Positions 7,694-16,939 of a DNA stretch of 17,560 nucleotides are shown one piece after another. The translations under genes were made by a program, and so were the position numbers. This DNA comes from Ophiostoma sp. CBS 140.51. Lineage: Eukaryota; Ascomycota; Sordariomycetes; Ophiostomatales; Ophiostomataceae. Where the stretch lies: contig JANSLP010000495.1 of NCBI GenBank assembly GCA_029298735.1, forward strand, positions 1-17,560, written 5' to 3'. The notes below the pieces were generated by a model. The model did no database searches and was not told the origin of the DNA. It saw only the letters and a list, made by a program, of their open reading frames with translations. Positions within the stretch are counted from its first letter, which is position 1. Each line of letters begins with the position of its first letter.

Positions 7694-9913
7694 ATGGAGC
7701 AGTCCCCGCTCACACAGCAGCCGCGGCCGGAAGCATTCCAGCCCAAGATTGTGCAGCTGTACGATGAGCTGCTCGACCACCCTGACCACATCCCCGGCGA
7801 AGGGTTCTGGGCCGAGTTCTTCTTGTTGCGCCCCGACCGCCGCGCCCTCCGGGAACGACTCGACGAACTCTCAGCGGGTGCTCTCCTCGCCCTCGAAGCA
7901 CAGACACAGCAGCTGTTTGGGCGCGCCGTGTCAGTCTTGCTGGCAGGCAGCGGAGCGACTGGCCACCACACCAATGGCGCAGGAGCCAACGGGCACCGCC
8001 GAAACGGTTCTGCTGGTCGCGCGTCTCGTGCGAATGGCAACGGCACAGCGTTGAGCAGCCGGTCAAACAGCAAGAACGGGGCCGGCACACCAGCGACATC
8101 ACCACCACCTGTGTCCACACACACCACCTCCTCGTCGACGGTCGAAAACACCCTGGCCACGCTCGCAACGTTCCTGTCAGCCATGCTCGCGAAAAAGTAC
8201 AACAACCCCTCGTCGGATGTAATCGACCTGCTGGCCGGGCTCGACCGTGTGGATGCGGTGCTGTCCGACTTTGTGGCGGCGCTGGACCAGCTGCTACGGC
8301 ATGGGCGCACGCCTGCGATCCGGGGGTATGCAGTGGACGTGGCACTCGCCGTGACAGCAGGCGCGTACCAGACGACACTCCTCACCTATTTTATCCAGCG
8401 GGATCTGTTCCCGTCCATCATCAAAGTGATCCTCGACTCTCCCTCGGCGTCGGTGTCTCCCTTTATCCTGGTTGGCCTGCTGGCCAACTACAACAAATTC
8501 GAGTTCCAGAACCCCTACCAGCTGCGGCTCAACGATTTTGTCAACGAACAGGCGATCCATACGATTCTGTGGGGTGTTGGGGATGCGTGCCGTGGGCTGA
8601 GGCAACAGTACATTGACATCCAGGACGACCTGCCCGAAGGGTGGACACTGTCGAGTACACTGGGGATGATTGGTCTGGGCGGTGGCAGCAGCAAGAAGAC
8701 ACCGCCCAAACCCGTGTATGATGCCGAGACGGCCAAGAAGCTGTTTGCAGAGCTGCCGGGCGACGACGCGGCCGTGCTGCTAGCCACCTACGACTTTACA
8801 CACGCCAACAAGCTGTTTTGCTTCAACCTGGTCGCGCTCGGTGCACGGCCAGCACCGCCAGTATCAAAAGACGCGAAATCACAAGCAGCATTGCCACCGT
8901 CGCCAAACTCGTCGGAACCACCCATCTCAAGTTTTATCTCTCTCACATCCTATCTTTTGCAACACGCCCACCGATCGAACCGTGCGACCCTCTACGCCCA
9001 TCTAAGTTTGATGGTCTTCCGGCTGCTAGTGGAAGACCCAGCGTTGTGCAAACGGCTGTGCAGCAACGATGACGACGCCCGCGTGGCCGTGCGGCTGTGT
9101 CGACAGCGTGCACCCCATCTGCCACTGGTCAAGACGGGCCGGCCGATTGCTGCCAGCATTCTGGACTTGATGGTCGACGGCATCACGCACAACCTGCGGA
9201 GACGGCTGGACGTTGGACTGTACACTCTGTTGGTAGGCATTCTCTTGCGGCTTGTGGCCCACTTGTCGCGCACACGCACACGGCTGGCCTACACCCACTG
9301 GCCCGATCTGTTCCGCGCGCTGCTAGGCCTCGTGCGGTTCTTGACGACCTACGCCGGCGATTTGCGGGGACCGACGTCGGCAGCCACTTCCCCGGGTGGA
9401 TCGGCCACGCAGCAGCTCGATACACTTGTCGACCACGTTGTCAACCTGCTGGCGCTGGGCCTCTCGGCCGGTGAAGCCTTCTTGCCGACCCCGGCCTCGT
9501 ACGACGATTTGTTCTACAAGGTCGTCGAGACGGGCGAAGTCTTGGAAAAGTTTCGGGACACGTACCAGCTGGGCAGCGGCAGCGGCACACCCGTTGCTGG
9601 TCGGCCCTCAACCAACAGCATCGACACCTTGCTCAGCGTTAACGCACACTACAAGCAGTTGTTGTCCGAAGGTGCCAAGGGCGGCAAAGGTGGCCGGGTC
9701 AAGGGGACGTCATCCTCTTCTTCGACCTTGACGTCCTTGCAGGTGGCCGAGGTCATCAAGCAAGGCTACGAGACACTCAGCATTCAGGCCACGGCCGGTC
9801 TCGACGGATGGGAAAAGTACCGCGAGGCCGATGAGCGGACGCTTCTCAAGAAAGTGGCGCGGACGGCCGTGGCGGATGTGAAGCACAAAGTGGAGGTGCC
9901 AGCCACTGTGTGA
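7694..9913 (+). CDS. Armadillo-like helical domain protein, ARMH3/C10orf76 family (DUF1741)
   Basis: This is a single 739-residue open frame, close to the length of human ARMH3 (about 690). The start ATGGAG has A at -3 and G at +4. The N-terminus carries the family-like VQLYDELLDHPD and FWAEFFLLRPDR segments. It is interrupted by a Gly/Ser/Asn-rich insert at about residues 85-150. The helical repeat core follows, with NYNKFEFQNPYQLRLNDFV (about 265-283) and DFTHANKLFCFNLV (about 367-380), strong signatures of this family. The C-terminal DUF1741 region includes YTHWPDLFRALLGLVRFL (about 533-550), and a Ser-rich stretch lies near 673. No transmembrane segment is evident. In animals ARMH3 binds PI4KB and GBF1 and supports Golgi PI4P. 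The same role in a fungus is inference, since fungal members are hardly studied. It is independently promoted, with no functional link to its neighbours. Confidence 0.88.
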   Translation: MEQSPLTQQPRPEAFQPKIVQLYDELLDHPDHIPGEGFWAEFFLLRPDRRALRERLDELSAGALLALEAQTQQLFGRAVSVLLAGSGATGHHTNGAGANGHRRNGSAGRASRANGNGTALSSRSNSKNGAGTPATSPPPVSTHTTSSSTVENTLATLATFLSAMLAKKYNNPSSDVIDLLAGLDRVDAVLSDFVAALDQLLRHGRTPAIRGYAVDVALAVTAGAYQTTLLTYFIQRDLFPSIIKVILDSPSASVSPFILVGLLANYNKFEFQNPYQLRLNDFVNEQAIHTILWGVGDACRGLRQQYIDIQDDLPEGWTLSSTLGMIGLGGGSSKKTPPKPVYDAETAKKLFAELPGDDAAVLLATYDFTHANKLFCFNLVALGARPAPPVSKDAKSQAALPPSPNSSEPPISSFISLTSYLLQHAHRSNRATLYAHLSLMVFRLLVEDPALCKRLCSNDDDARVAVRLCRQRAPHLPLVKTGRPIAASILDLMVDGITHNLRRRLDVGLYTLLVGILLRLVAHLSRTRTRLAYTHWPDLFRALLGLVRFLTTYAGDLRGPTSAATSPGGSATQQLDTLVDHVVNLLALGLSAGEAFLPTPASYDDLFYKVVETGEVLEKFRDTYQLGSGSGTPVAGRPSTNSIDTLLSVNAHYKQLLSEGAKGGKGGRVKGTSSSSSTLTSLQVAEVIKQGYETLSIQATAGLDGWEKYREADERTLLKKVARTAVADVKHKVEVPATV

Positions 9914-10836
9914 TGGCAGAGCGTGCTGTAGTTTCAATATTTCTTTCTGTTCTTGATCTGTTTATCTCATGACAGCCGGCGTTATTTTATGTGTTTTATG
10001 CTTTTGTATGGGATTACAAAAAAAAGAGGCGCGAGCAAGGTTGTATTTGATCTCTTTTAGATAGAATTATATTATTGAATACCATGAGAAGTGTTTACTT
10101 TCAAAATACTCTGTACGATACTTGTAAACCTATGAAAACACTGCGAAATAAATACTCCGATTGGTAGTTTGTTGTTGAGTGGAATGTCACAGCCGTTGAC
10201 GAGATCGGCTAAATAATGCTGTTCTTCTGTGGTGTGTTTTTCGATGGCCACTAAAAGTTCGGTCAGGTCCAGGGTCGTTTGTAACCTGTTCTTGTGCCTG
10301 GAGCGTGTTGCGCCGCTGTTTTTTGCTGCTGTAAATCCGAATCGTAATTACCAGCCAAGCGTCGGCCTATCCTAATACTGTGTTCGGCCAACTAAGGAAG
10401 GCGCTGGGGGCGAGCCTTGCCCATTTGCGGGCGACTTTTGGTGTGTCTTGACCATTGCGGCGCCTGTCATTGGCCCGGTCAAAGCCGGCTATACACAGTG
10501 TTTTCTTGACTAAACAGGTGACACATGACCTCAAGTGCGCACTGTCCCCAATTGTCGCCCCATTTTCGGCGGGCAACTGCTGTGAAAAGCACACTGGGAA
10601 AGAGGAGCTCCGTCCCTGCTCCTTCTGTCTTGTGTTTCTGCTTTCACATTCAAACTGCGAAAGTAACCGACTAGACCCATTTTCTTGTCATCTTGCAACC
10701 ACTTTTTTCTTCTTTACAAATCAAGACCTGCCCACCTCACGACGAGTCAATTCTGCGACGACAACAGCATTTTACAACGCCAGCATTCTTTCATTCGACA
10801 TACTCCCATATTGCATTATTCTTCACACACATAGCC
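9914..10836 (+). other. Spacer: ARMH3 3' UTR and isa1 promoter/leader
   Basis: The left part is AT-rich, with an A-run at 10017-10025 and an AATAAA at 10147-10152, plausible 3'-end signals for the ARMH3 gene. The right part (about 10370-10836) is promoter-like, with CCAAT boxes at 10469-10473 (minus) and 10548-10552 (plus), another at 10160-10164 (minus), and a T/C-rich block near 10680-10715 before the isa1 leader. No protein gene or structural RNA was recognised. Confidence 0.55.
10454..10473 (-). promoter_or_regulatory. Candidate CBC:HapX bipartite site upstream of isa1
   Basis: Read on the minus strand this is CCAAT, a 12-nt spacer, then AAT. It fits the bipartite consensus CSAAT-N12-RWT, described for the CCAAT-binding complex with the iron regulator HapX in Aspergillus. 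It lies about 360 bp before the isa1 start, and HapX is known to control iron-consuming genes including Fe-S biogenesis. The RWT half is short and would match by chance about once in 16 CCAAT boxes, so this is a suggestion only. Confidence 0.3.
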
Positions 10837-11790
10837 ATGAACAGTCTCCTGCCCCGGCGGTCGGCCGAGTCGGCGTGCCTCTTTTGCCGTCAAGGCCTTG
10901 TCCTGCAATGGCGTCAACAACAGCAACGGCAGCAGAGCCGGATGTTGTCGATGTCGACACCCTCGTCTACAACATACACTCAGCCCCTCTTTGCGACAGC
11001 ACCCTCTCAGCAGCGCCGCCGCTACCTGTCCGGCACATCGGCACAACAGTCGCCGCCGCCGTTTGCTCAGGCAGCTGAAGCGACGTCGACCACATCTTCC
11101 ACGACAACGACAACGTCCGCACCCAAGACCACTCCCTACACACGCTACTCCCTCTACACCGAGCCTGCCTCGCCCATGACCATGCGGCCACCACCGCCGC
11201 CGTCGCCGGTTGTGCCGGTGGATGCTCCGGCACCGGCCAAGGAGGCCCTTAAGACGCCCGTCGAGCCTGTGGAGGCGAAGCCGACACAGGCACAGGCCGC
11301 ACAAACTGCACAGGCAGCACCGGCAGCGACACCGACACCGACGCCGACTGTGACGGAAACAAAGGCACCCACAGCCTCCGCAGCCACCGCCGCTCCTACG
11401 ACTGCGGCCCCCACAGCCACGCCCGCGGCCCCTAAGAAGCGCCCCTCCAAACTGCGCACACCACGCAAGGCTGCCATGCGCTTGACGCCCGCCGCTGTCG
11501 AACAAGTCCGTGAACTGCTAGAAGGTCCCGAGCCCAAACTGATCAAGGTCGGTGTGCGCAACCGTGGCTGCAGTGGTCTGGCCTACAACCTCGAGTACGT
11601 CGAGAAGCCGGGTGCGTTTGACGAGCTGGTGGAGCAGGACGGCGTGCGCGTGCTGGTGGACAGCAAGGCACTGTTTAGTATTATTGGTTGCGAGATGGAC
11701 TGGGTCGAGGACAAGCTGAACCAGCGCTTTGTGTTCCGGAACCCTAACATCAAGGAGGAATGCGGCTGCGGCGAGTCATTTATGGTGTAG
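10837..11790 (+). CDS. isa1: Isa1, mitochondrial A-type iron-sulfur cluster assembly protein
   Basis: The 317-residue product starts at ATG 10837, which gives a clear mitochondrial presequence. The upstream in-frame extension has no ATG. Residues 1-65 are rich in Arg, Ser and Gln and lack acidic runs apart from one Glu. RRRYLS at 60-65 resembles a processing site. A long Ala/Pro/Thr-rich linker (about 72-199) leads to the HesB/IscA domain (about 208-317). The three ligand cysteines are visible: C245 in RGCSGL, and C309 and C311 in ECGCGESF, with CX63CXC spacing. The terminal FRNPNIKEECGCGESF block marks the Isa1/ISCA1 rather than the Isa2 subtype. Family role: with Isa2 and Iba57 it delivers 4Fe-4S clusters in the matrix to aconitase and to lipoate synthase-type enzymes. 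An extra cysteine at 285 sits where many homologues have Thr or Ser. The linker makes the protein longer than yeast Isa1 (250 residues). Confidence 0.93.
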   Translation: MNSLLPRRSAESACLFCRQGLVLQWRQQQQRQQSRMLSMSTPSSTTYTQPLFATAPSQQRRRYLSGTSAQQSPPPFAQAAEATSTTSSTTTTTSAPKTTPYTRYSLYTEPASPMTMRPPPPPSPVVPVDAPAPAKEALKTPVEPVEAKPTQAQAAQTAQAAPAATPTPTPTVTETKAPTASAATAAPTTAAPTATPAAPKKRPSKLRTPRKAAMRLTPAAVEQVRELLEGPEPKLIKVGVRNRGCSGLAYNLEYVEKPGAFDELVEQDGVRVLVDSKALFSIIGCEMDWVEDKLNQRFVFRNPNIKEECGCGESFMV

Positions 11791-12483
11791 ACGGGGAAGT
11801 GGGCGTTGATGATAGAAAACAGACGGCAGATTACAGACTGCAGACTGCAGATGACAGGCCGTACCTGCATACGGACCATACCGTCTTATGTACATCATTT
11901 TCTCTCACACGTTTTATGTCTTCATTTTTTTTTTTTTTCATAGAATAGCATGGCCTTTTCTTTTTGCATGGCCTTTTTCAGTACAGCGTCTTTTTAGGGA
12001 CAGTGATAGGAATCAATCAAGAAATATTCAAACAGCATCCTTTAAAGCAAATGGAAACCATTCATCGTTATCGGTAACATCAATATCAACGTTTGCCTCA
12101 CATTAAGGTCAGTTCAATCCGATCGGCTGGTTCGACCGCCATTCCCCGCAGCGTTCTTTTTGGCAGGCGAAACGGTCCAATGACGCAGTGGCGACTTTGG
12201 TGACTTTTTGGGTCCCCTTTTTTCCCCATTTATTTTTGAGTGGCCCACAGGTTGTGACTGCCCCAAATCCCCTGTAGCTTAGGGCGCGTCACGCTCCTTC
12301 CCGCGACTGTCTTGAGCAAACAAACGCGTCTCCCCAACGTGGCTTCCTCACGAAGCTCGAAAATATCGAAACCAATTAAACAAAAACGACGGCATTCCAA
12401 AGCATCGCAACCGACAAACTCAACACATTCTCTCACGACATTGACCTCCCACCGATCTCACACCACATACAAACACACACACA
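11791..12483 (+). other. Spacer: isa1 3' UTR and mgs1 promoter/leader
   Basis: Just after isa1 there is a short imperfect tandem series of CAGACTG/CAGATTA units (about 11825-11850) and a T-run at about 11926-11938. From about 12110 the sequence becomes promoter-like, with T/C-rich stretches at 12210-12240 and an ACGCGT box at 12324-12329. It ends in a CACACA-rich leader directly before the mgs1 ATG. The short open frames here have no recognisable content. Confidence 0.55.
12324..12329. promoter_or_regulatory. MCB-like element (ACGCGT) upstream of mgs1
   Basis: A perfect ACGCGT lies 155 bp before the mgs1 start. In yeasts this MluI cell-cycle box is bound by MBF and drives G1/S expression of DNA replication and repair genes. 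A related GGCGCGTC lies about 40 bp upstream (near 12281). A six-base match is weak evidence alone. The match between motif and gene function is what makes it worth listing. Confidence 0.4.
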
Positions 12484-14406
12484 ATGTTCTCACGACCTGC
12501 CGGTCAGTCGTCGGCGGCCGTCGTCGACTGCCCCATCTGCAGCAAGCACGTGCGGCCGGCCGACATCAATGCCCATCTCGATGCTGGATGTGCAACACAC
12601 GTCGTTGAAGAGGGTGCTGAGAACGAATCGAATGGTATACCGAATGGCGCTTCCACATCAAAGAAGCCCACACCACCGCCCAGCTCACCGTCCATCGGAT
12701 CGAGTTCACAACAGAAACGCTCGGCGTCGACCTTCTTTCAGACACCAGCGGCGAAGCGGCAACAAAGTTCGACGGGGACGAACGGGACAAATGGAACGAG
12801 CACAAACGGAAATGGCACACTGAGTGCCTCACAAGGAAAGAAGACAAGCTCACAGACAGCGGTCAATGGTTCAACGTTTACGCTACCGATTGCATCACAA
12901 GCAGCGGCAGGAGGAGCATCAAAGAAGCGCACATTCGAGGAAGGACCAGGGCACAGTTCGCCACCACAGCCGGAAGGACAGAGCAACGAAGATAGCACAC
13001 ACACCAACGGCACAGTCGTGTCTGCCCCCGCCCTGCCATCAGCCAAACGATCTCGTACACAACGAGCAGCTCCCCTCGCCGAACGTATGCGGCCCCAGTC
13101 TCTGGACGACGTCTGCGGCCAAGAACTCGTCGGCCCCAATGGCGTCCTTCGCGCCCTCATTGAGTCCGACCGGGTGCCCTCTATGATTTTGTGGGGCGGC
13201 TCCGGCACGGGCAAGACGACCATTGCCCGCTGCATCGCCCAGCGTGTCGGCAGCCGCTTTGTCGAGATGAATGCCACGAGCAGCGGCGGCGTGGCCGAGT
13301 GCAAGAAGCTGTTCCAGGACGCAGCGAACGAGCTTTCGTTGACAGGGCGCAAGACGATTCTGTTTTGCGATGAGATCCACCGATTCACAAAAGCACAGCA
13401 GGACGTGTTCCTCAAGCCAGTCGAGGCCGGCACGATCACACTGATTGGTGCCACAACAGAGAACCCGTCTTTCCGGATTGTCAATGCCCTGCTGTCGCGG
13501 TGCCGGACGTTTACCTTGGCGTCTCTGAGCAAAGAGGACGTACAACGGATTCTGGCGCGTGCTGTAAAAGAAGAGACAGGCGTCAGCGTGGAAGATGCAG
13601 ACGACAAGGCGGACGACAAGACAGACGAGAAAAAAGATGATGAGAACACCGACTCAGCACAAAAGGGAACACTCTCGCCACTCATCGACCAAGAACTGCT
13701 GGGCTACCTTGCCGCTTTCTCCGACGGCGACGCCCGAACTGCCCTCAACCTGCTCGAGCTGGCACTGTCCATTGCCGCGCGACCACGAGAGTCGGGCAAG
13801 CTACTTACAAAGGAGGACCTCAAAGCTGCCCTCACCAAGACACTGGTATACGACCGCGCCGGCGACCAGCACTACGACACCATCTCCGCCTTCCACAAGT
13901 CGGTCCGTGGCTCCGACCCAGATGCCACCCTGTATTACCTGGCTCGCATGCTCCAGTCAGGCGAAGACCCCCTGTTTGTCGCCCGCCGCATGGTCGTCAT
14001 TGCCTCGGAAGATGTCGGCCTGGCCGATTCCTCGCTGCTGCCGTTGGCCACTGCTGCCTACACGGCCGCCCAGCAAATCGGCATGCCCGAGGCCCGGATC
14101 CCCCTGGCCCACTGCGCCGTTGCACTCGCTCTCGCACCCAAGAGTACACGTGCCTACCGCGGGTTGAACAATGCGTTTGCGGCACTGCGCGAGCCCGGCG
14201 TCGCCTCCCTCCCCATCCCCATCCACTTGCGCAACGCTCCCACTCGTCTCATGAAGGAGCTGGGCTACGGCAAAGAGTACAAGTACAACCCCAACTACCT
14301 CAATGGCCGTGTGCAGCAGGACTACCTGCCGGACGATTTATCGGGCCGCAGCTTTTTGGAAACGAGAGATCTGGGCACAGCCGTGGATCCAGACCTGGAG
14401 GACTAA
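12484..14406 (+). CDS. mgs1: Mgs1/WRNIP1-type AAA+ ATPase with UBZ zinc finger
   Basis: The product has 640 residues, within the family range (yeast Mgs1 587, human WRNIP1 665). The start follows a CACACACA leader. Order of domains: a Rad18-type UBZ finger with C16, C19, H31 and C36; a disordered Ser/Asn/Gly-rich linker (about 40-190) ending in basic KRSRTQR, a possible nuclear signal; the PLAERMRPQSLDDVCGQ entry motif; Walker A GGSGTGKTT (238-246); Walker B LFCDEIHRF with D296/E297; sensor 1 GATTEN (322-327); an arginine-finger candidate R339 in LLSRCRTF; and a C-terminal MgsA region with AYRGLNNAF and YKYNPNY. A charged Asp/Lys insert at about 368-394 interrupts the AAA lid region. Known family role: it acts at stalled forks in the nucleus, binds ubiquitinated PCNA through UBZ and modulates polymerase delta. 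All key ATPase residues are present, so it should be functional. Confidence 0.95.
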   Translation: MFSRPAGQSSAAVVDCPICSKHVRPADINAHLDAGCATHVVEEGAENESNGIPNGASTSKKPTPPPSSPSIGSSSQQKRSASTFFQTPAAKRQQSSTGTNGTNGTSTNGNGTLSASQGKKTSSQTAVNGSTFTLPIASQAAAGGASKKRTFEEGPGHSSPPQPEGQSNEDSTHTNGTVVSAPALPSAKRSRTQRAAPLAERMRPQSLDDVCGQELVGPNGVLRALIESDRVPSMILWGGSGTGKTTIARCIAQRVGSRFVEMNATSSGGVAECKKLFQDAANELSLTGRKTILFCDEIHRFTKAQQDVFLKPVEAGTITLIGATTENPSFRIVNALLSRCRTFTLASLSKEDVQRILARAVKEETGVSVEDADDKADDKTDEKKDDENTDSAQKGTLSPLIDQELLGYLAAFSDGDARTALNLLELALSIAARPRESGKLLTKEDLKAALTKTLVYDRAGDQHYDTISAFHKSVRGSDPDATLYYLARMLQSGEDPLFVARRMVVIASEDVGLADSSLLPLATAAYTAAQQIGMPEARIPLAHCAVALALAPKSTRAYRGLNNAFAALREPGVASLPIPIHLRNAPTRLMKELGYGKEYKYNPNYLNGRVQQDYLPDDLSGRSFLETRDLGTAVDPDLED

Positions 14407-15308
14407 GGAGGATGATTCTGATGATGCATTTTGCTCGAAGGCTATCACGTACATTGGCATTGGACATTGGGGCGAACAAAATTGGTATTGGCATAGTATA
14501 ATTGGGAAACTAGATTTGGAACAGCTCGTTTGGTGAGCAAAGACCACCGTTTGGAGGACATAATGAAACGATCATTGAGCAAATAAGTAAATACGATTAT
14601 CCGTGACTTTGAGTTTTGAGTTTTAGCTTCCGTGAGACAGGTGTGTTGAGGTATTGCTGGTTTTCTTTCATGTGTTGTTGTCCTGTGTTGGGCAACTTTG
14701 GCGTTTGCTTGTTTTTACCCCTTTTTGCCACTACAGGGAACGTTTGATATCTTGCACCCACCCACAACCTTGTTTGTGTTTCTCCATGTTTCCTGTAAAA
14801 TTGCCATCCGTAAAGCCAAAGATAGCTGCTGACGTACTAAATATCGACAAAGAGTACCTAATACGTCTTGTATAGATTTTGCGTGCTGTGCGTTTTTTGT
14901 ATACATGAGTCCTGAAGGCTCGTATTTATAGCCAACATTTATATCTTACTAATTTGATGTTTAGGGGCATGTTGGTAAAAAATAGAAACATAGTAGACAC
15001 TGCCTGTTATTTTCTCTCCACCGCACTCTTTCTTAGAAGCCCTGTTGCTGAGTTCTGTTGCTGAATCTTGTTACTAAATCTTTTTGATCTTTGAAAAAGG
15101 CAGTAGACACAAAACTCGGGAATGTCCTTGTAGTTATGTTTCATAACTTCCATACATATCTCATATCAAGAATATTCTCTGCGTTGGACTGTTTATATTG
15201 AGCAACATCGTTCGTGACTATGAGTCCCACATAGCTTATATTCCTCTCTTAATCTTTTTTTTTCATATCATCAAATTGGCATCTCATGTTCCCCACCCAT
15301 CAGCCATA
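14407..15308. other. AT-rich spacer between mgs1 and the broken F-box gene
   Basis: This 0.9-kb AT-rich spacer has no supportable gene. The left part should be the mgs1 3' UTR. A short imperfect repeat of GTTGCTGA/GTTACTAAATC units lies at about 15045-15080. A T-rich run (about 15254-15264) precedes the presumed start of the next gene. No structural RNA was recognised. Short open frames show no domain and have no consistent codon bias. Confidence 0.6.
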
Positions 15309-16939
15309 ATGTCTTCCAACGAATACGAAGTAGCAGCCTTATCAACCAGGACCGGGCCCGGAGCTCCCAACACAACCACGACAGTCAACCCCGACACCCA
15401 ACAAGCGGCAACAGCCCGATGCTCTTTTCCGTGCCATGCATATATGGGCGATCCATAACAACATTCTTGAACGGCTGACTGGAGTAGACCAGGCGGCCCT
15501 CGCACTTACATGCAGCAGGCTACGGAAAAGTCTGGAGGACGTGGTCGGCGTTTCTACAATGCGGAAAGGTGTTTTGGCCTCGGGGAGAAAACGTGAATTC
15601 CACCAGGTCCTTTCGTGTGCTGCCCACCAACTGCCTGACCACTACGCGTGTGGATGCTGTTTGTACCTGCACCGCGCACAAGAACATCATGGTCACGCCC
15701 AGGACACCGCTCGTATCTAGCGGGCAGCTCAGGAAGGGAAGTGGATAAATGGCATCTTCTTTGCCCCCAAGCTGTGGCTCGTCGACCCCGATCCAGCATT
15801 CGCGCCCATGCAAACAACATGTCTATCCAACGAAACATACGGATATACCGCGCATGTTGTCACAGTCGTCGGCATTCATTTGCAGAACAGAGTTACCGTC
15901 TGAACAGGACATTGAGTCTAGTTTCGAGGCCCAAGTGCCCACATTCTTCGGCGCTTTGGCAACAGATTCAAAGCGGACACGCCTTGCTGGCCTATCACAC
16001 CGGGACGTGCAGCTGCTTTTGAAGCGTGCGCATCTACTTAATGAAAAGGACAACGCAGGAGAGGCAGGACTGGCGGCATCACGACCACAGACACAAATTC
16101 AGACGGCTCTTCGGCCCATTTCGGCCAAGGTGCCGCTGATATCACACCGGTTCGGATACTTTGCCAACAACCCACAACTCAAGTACCGGTTCAAGCCGCG
16201 CGTGGTGGTGGTTGATGCTGATGGACAGCAGCGACCACACTTTCTGCTCAAGACTGTCGTTGACTTTTCACTCGGAACCGTCGATGGAATCGACCTCAAC
16301 ATCTGCCCACAGCTAGTGTTGGACCATTGGCAAAGCGACGATTGGAAGCTGCTATGGGGCTATGGTAAGATTGGACTGAAGCACCGTCAAAAAGAGGAAA
16401 AAATTGAAGAAGAGAAACGCCAAAGAGAAAACAAAAACGAGGAAAAGCAGTCATGGGAGTCATGGGAGTTTGGGAGACAAGGTAAACACAGGAATACCGG
16501 CGCAAACACAGCCGAAAATGGCCACAGAAAGTACGTTTCGAAGGGCCCGAGACCGACGATCCGTGACCTGGGGTTGATAAAGCCACATTTCCGCTTGCAC
16601 GGTGCAACCCATATTGTTGCAAACTCATACCGTTCTCATCTACAACTTTTTCACCTTGGCCGCACCGAGATCCAAAAGCCACCAAACGTCGTGATGAAGA
16701 CCGAATACTGCGCCCGGTGCCACACGGACTACTCTGTACAGAACGTGGATGACACAATACGAATTACCGTCTGGCAAGACTTTGGTCCCGAGGCGCACAT
16801 TAAAAGCGTGTCGTGGAGGAGTAGTATTGCAGCGGTCACTATGTATCCTCCTTGGGTGTCATGGAAAAAGTCAAATGTATGGAGAGCGGTGTCGAATGCC
16901 TCGATACGCCATAAAAAGGTTCTATACGCGCCTGTTTGA
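15309..16939 (+). pseudogene. F-box-like protein gene, broken across three reading frames
   Basis: Pieces of one recognisable family lie in order in different frames. Frame A opens at ATG 15309 with a short Ser/Thr-rich start and stops at 15458. Frame B is open from 15310 to 15720 and holds an F-box-like segment, NNILERLTGVDQAALALTC, then LPDHYACGCCLYLH. Frame C runs from ATG 15749 to 16939 (396 residues). It has YRFKPRVVVVD and FLLKTVVDFSL (about 146-175), ICPQL (185-189), a Lys/Glu-rich insert, and CARCHTDYSV (C321, C324) followed by ITVWQDFG and WRS. This order matches the variable F-box-like proteins expanded in Sordariomycetes. F-box proteins normally recruit substrates to SCF ubiquitin ligases. 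The A-to-B switch needs a frameshift before about 15430. The B-to-C switch needs a frameshift or an intron, and stops at 15718 and 15746 lie between. The frame C part could still be expressed alone. A multi-exon intact gene is less likely, since no clear splice sites were seen. An AATAAA lies at 17072-17077. Confidence 0.6.

Noticed and set aside
12110..12150. GGTTCGACC resembling a tRNA T-loop
   Set aside because: No matching acceptor stem, D-arm or anticodon arm could be drawn in the 70 bases upstream.
12738..13685. 315-codon open frame on the minus strand
   Set aside because: Antisense shadow of mgs1, whose ATPase motifs are clear on the plus strand.
4067..14406. Idea that the four intact genes form a functional cluster
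   Set aside because: Golgi lipid signalling, mitochondrial Fe-S assembly, DNA repair and an unknown protein share no pathway, and each gene has its own promoter-sized spacer. This looks like ordinary conserved fungal gene order.
14400..14536. Possible continuation of mgs1 past its stop in another frame
   Set aside because: The protein already ends at a normal family length, and the downstream frame has no family similarity.
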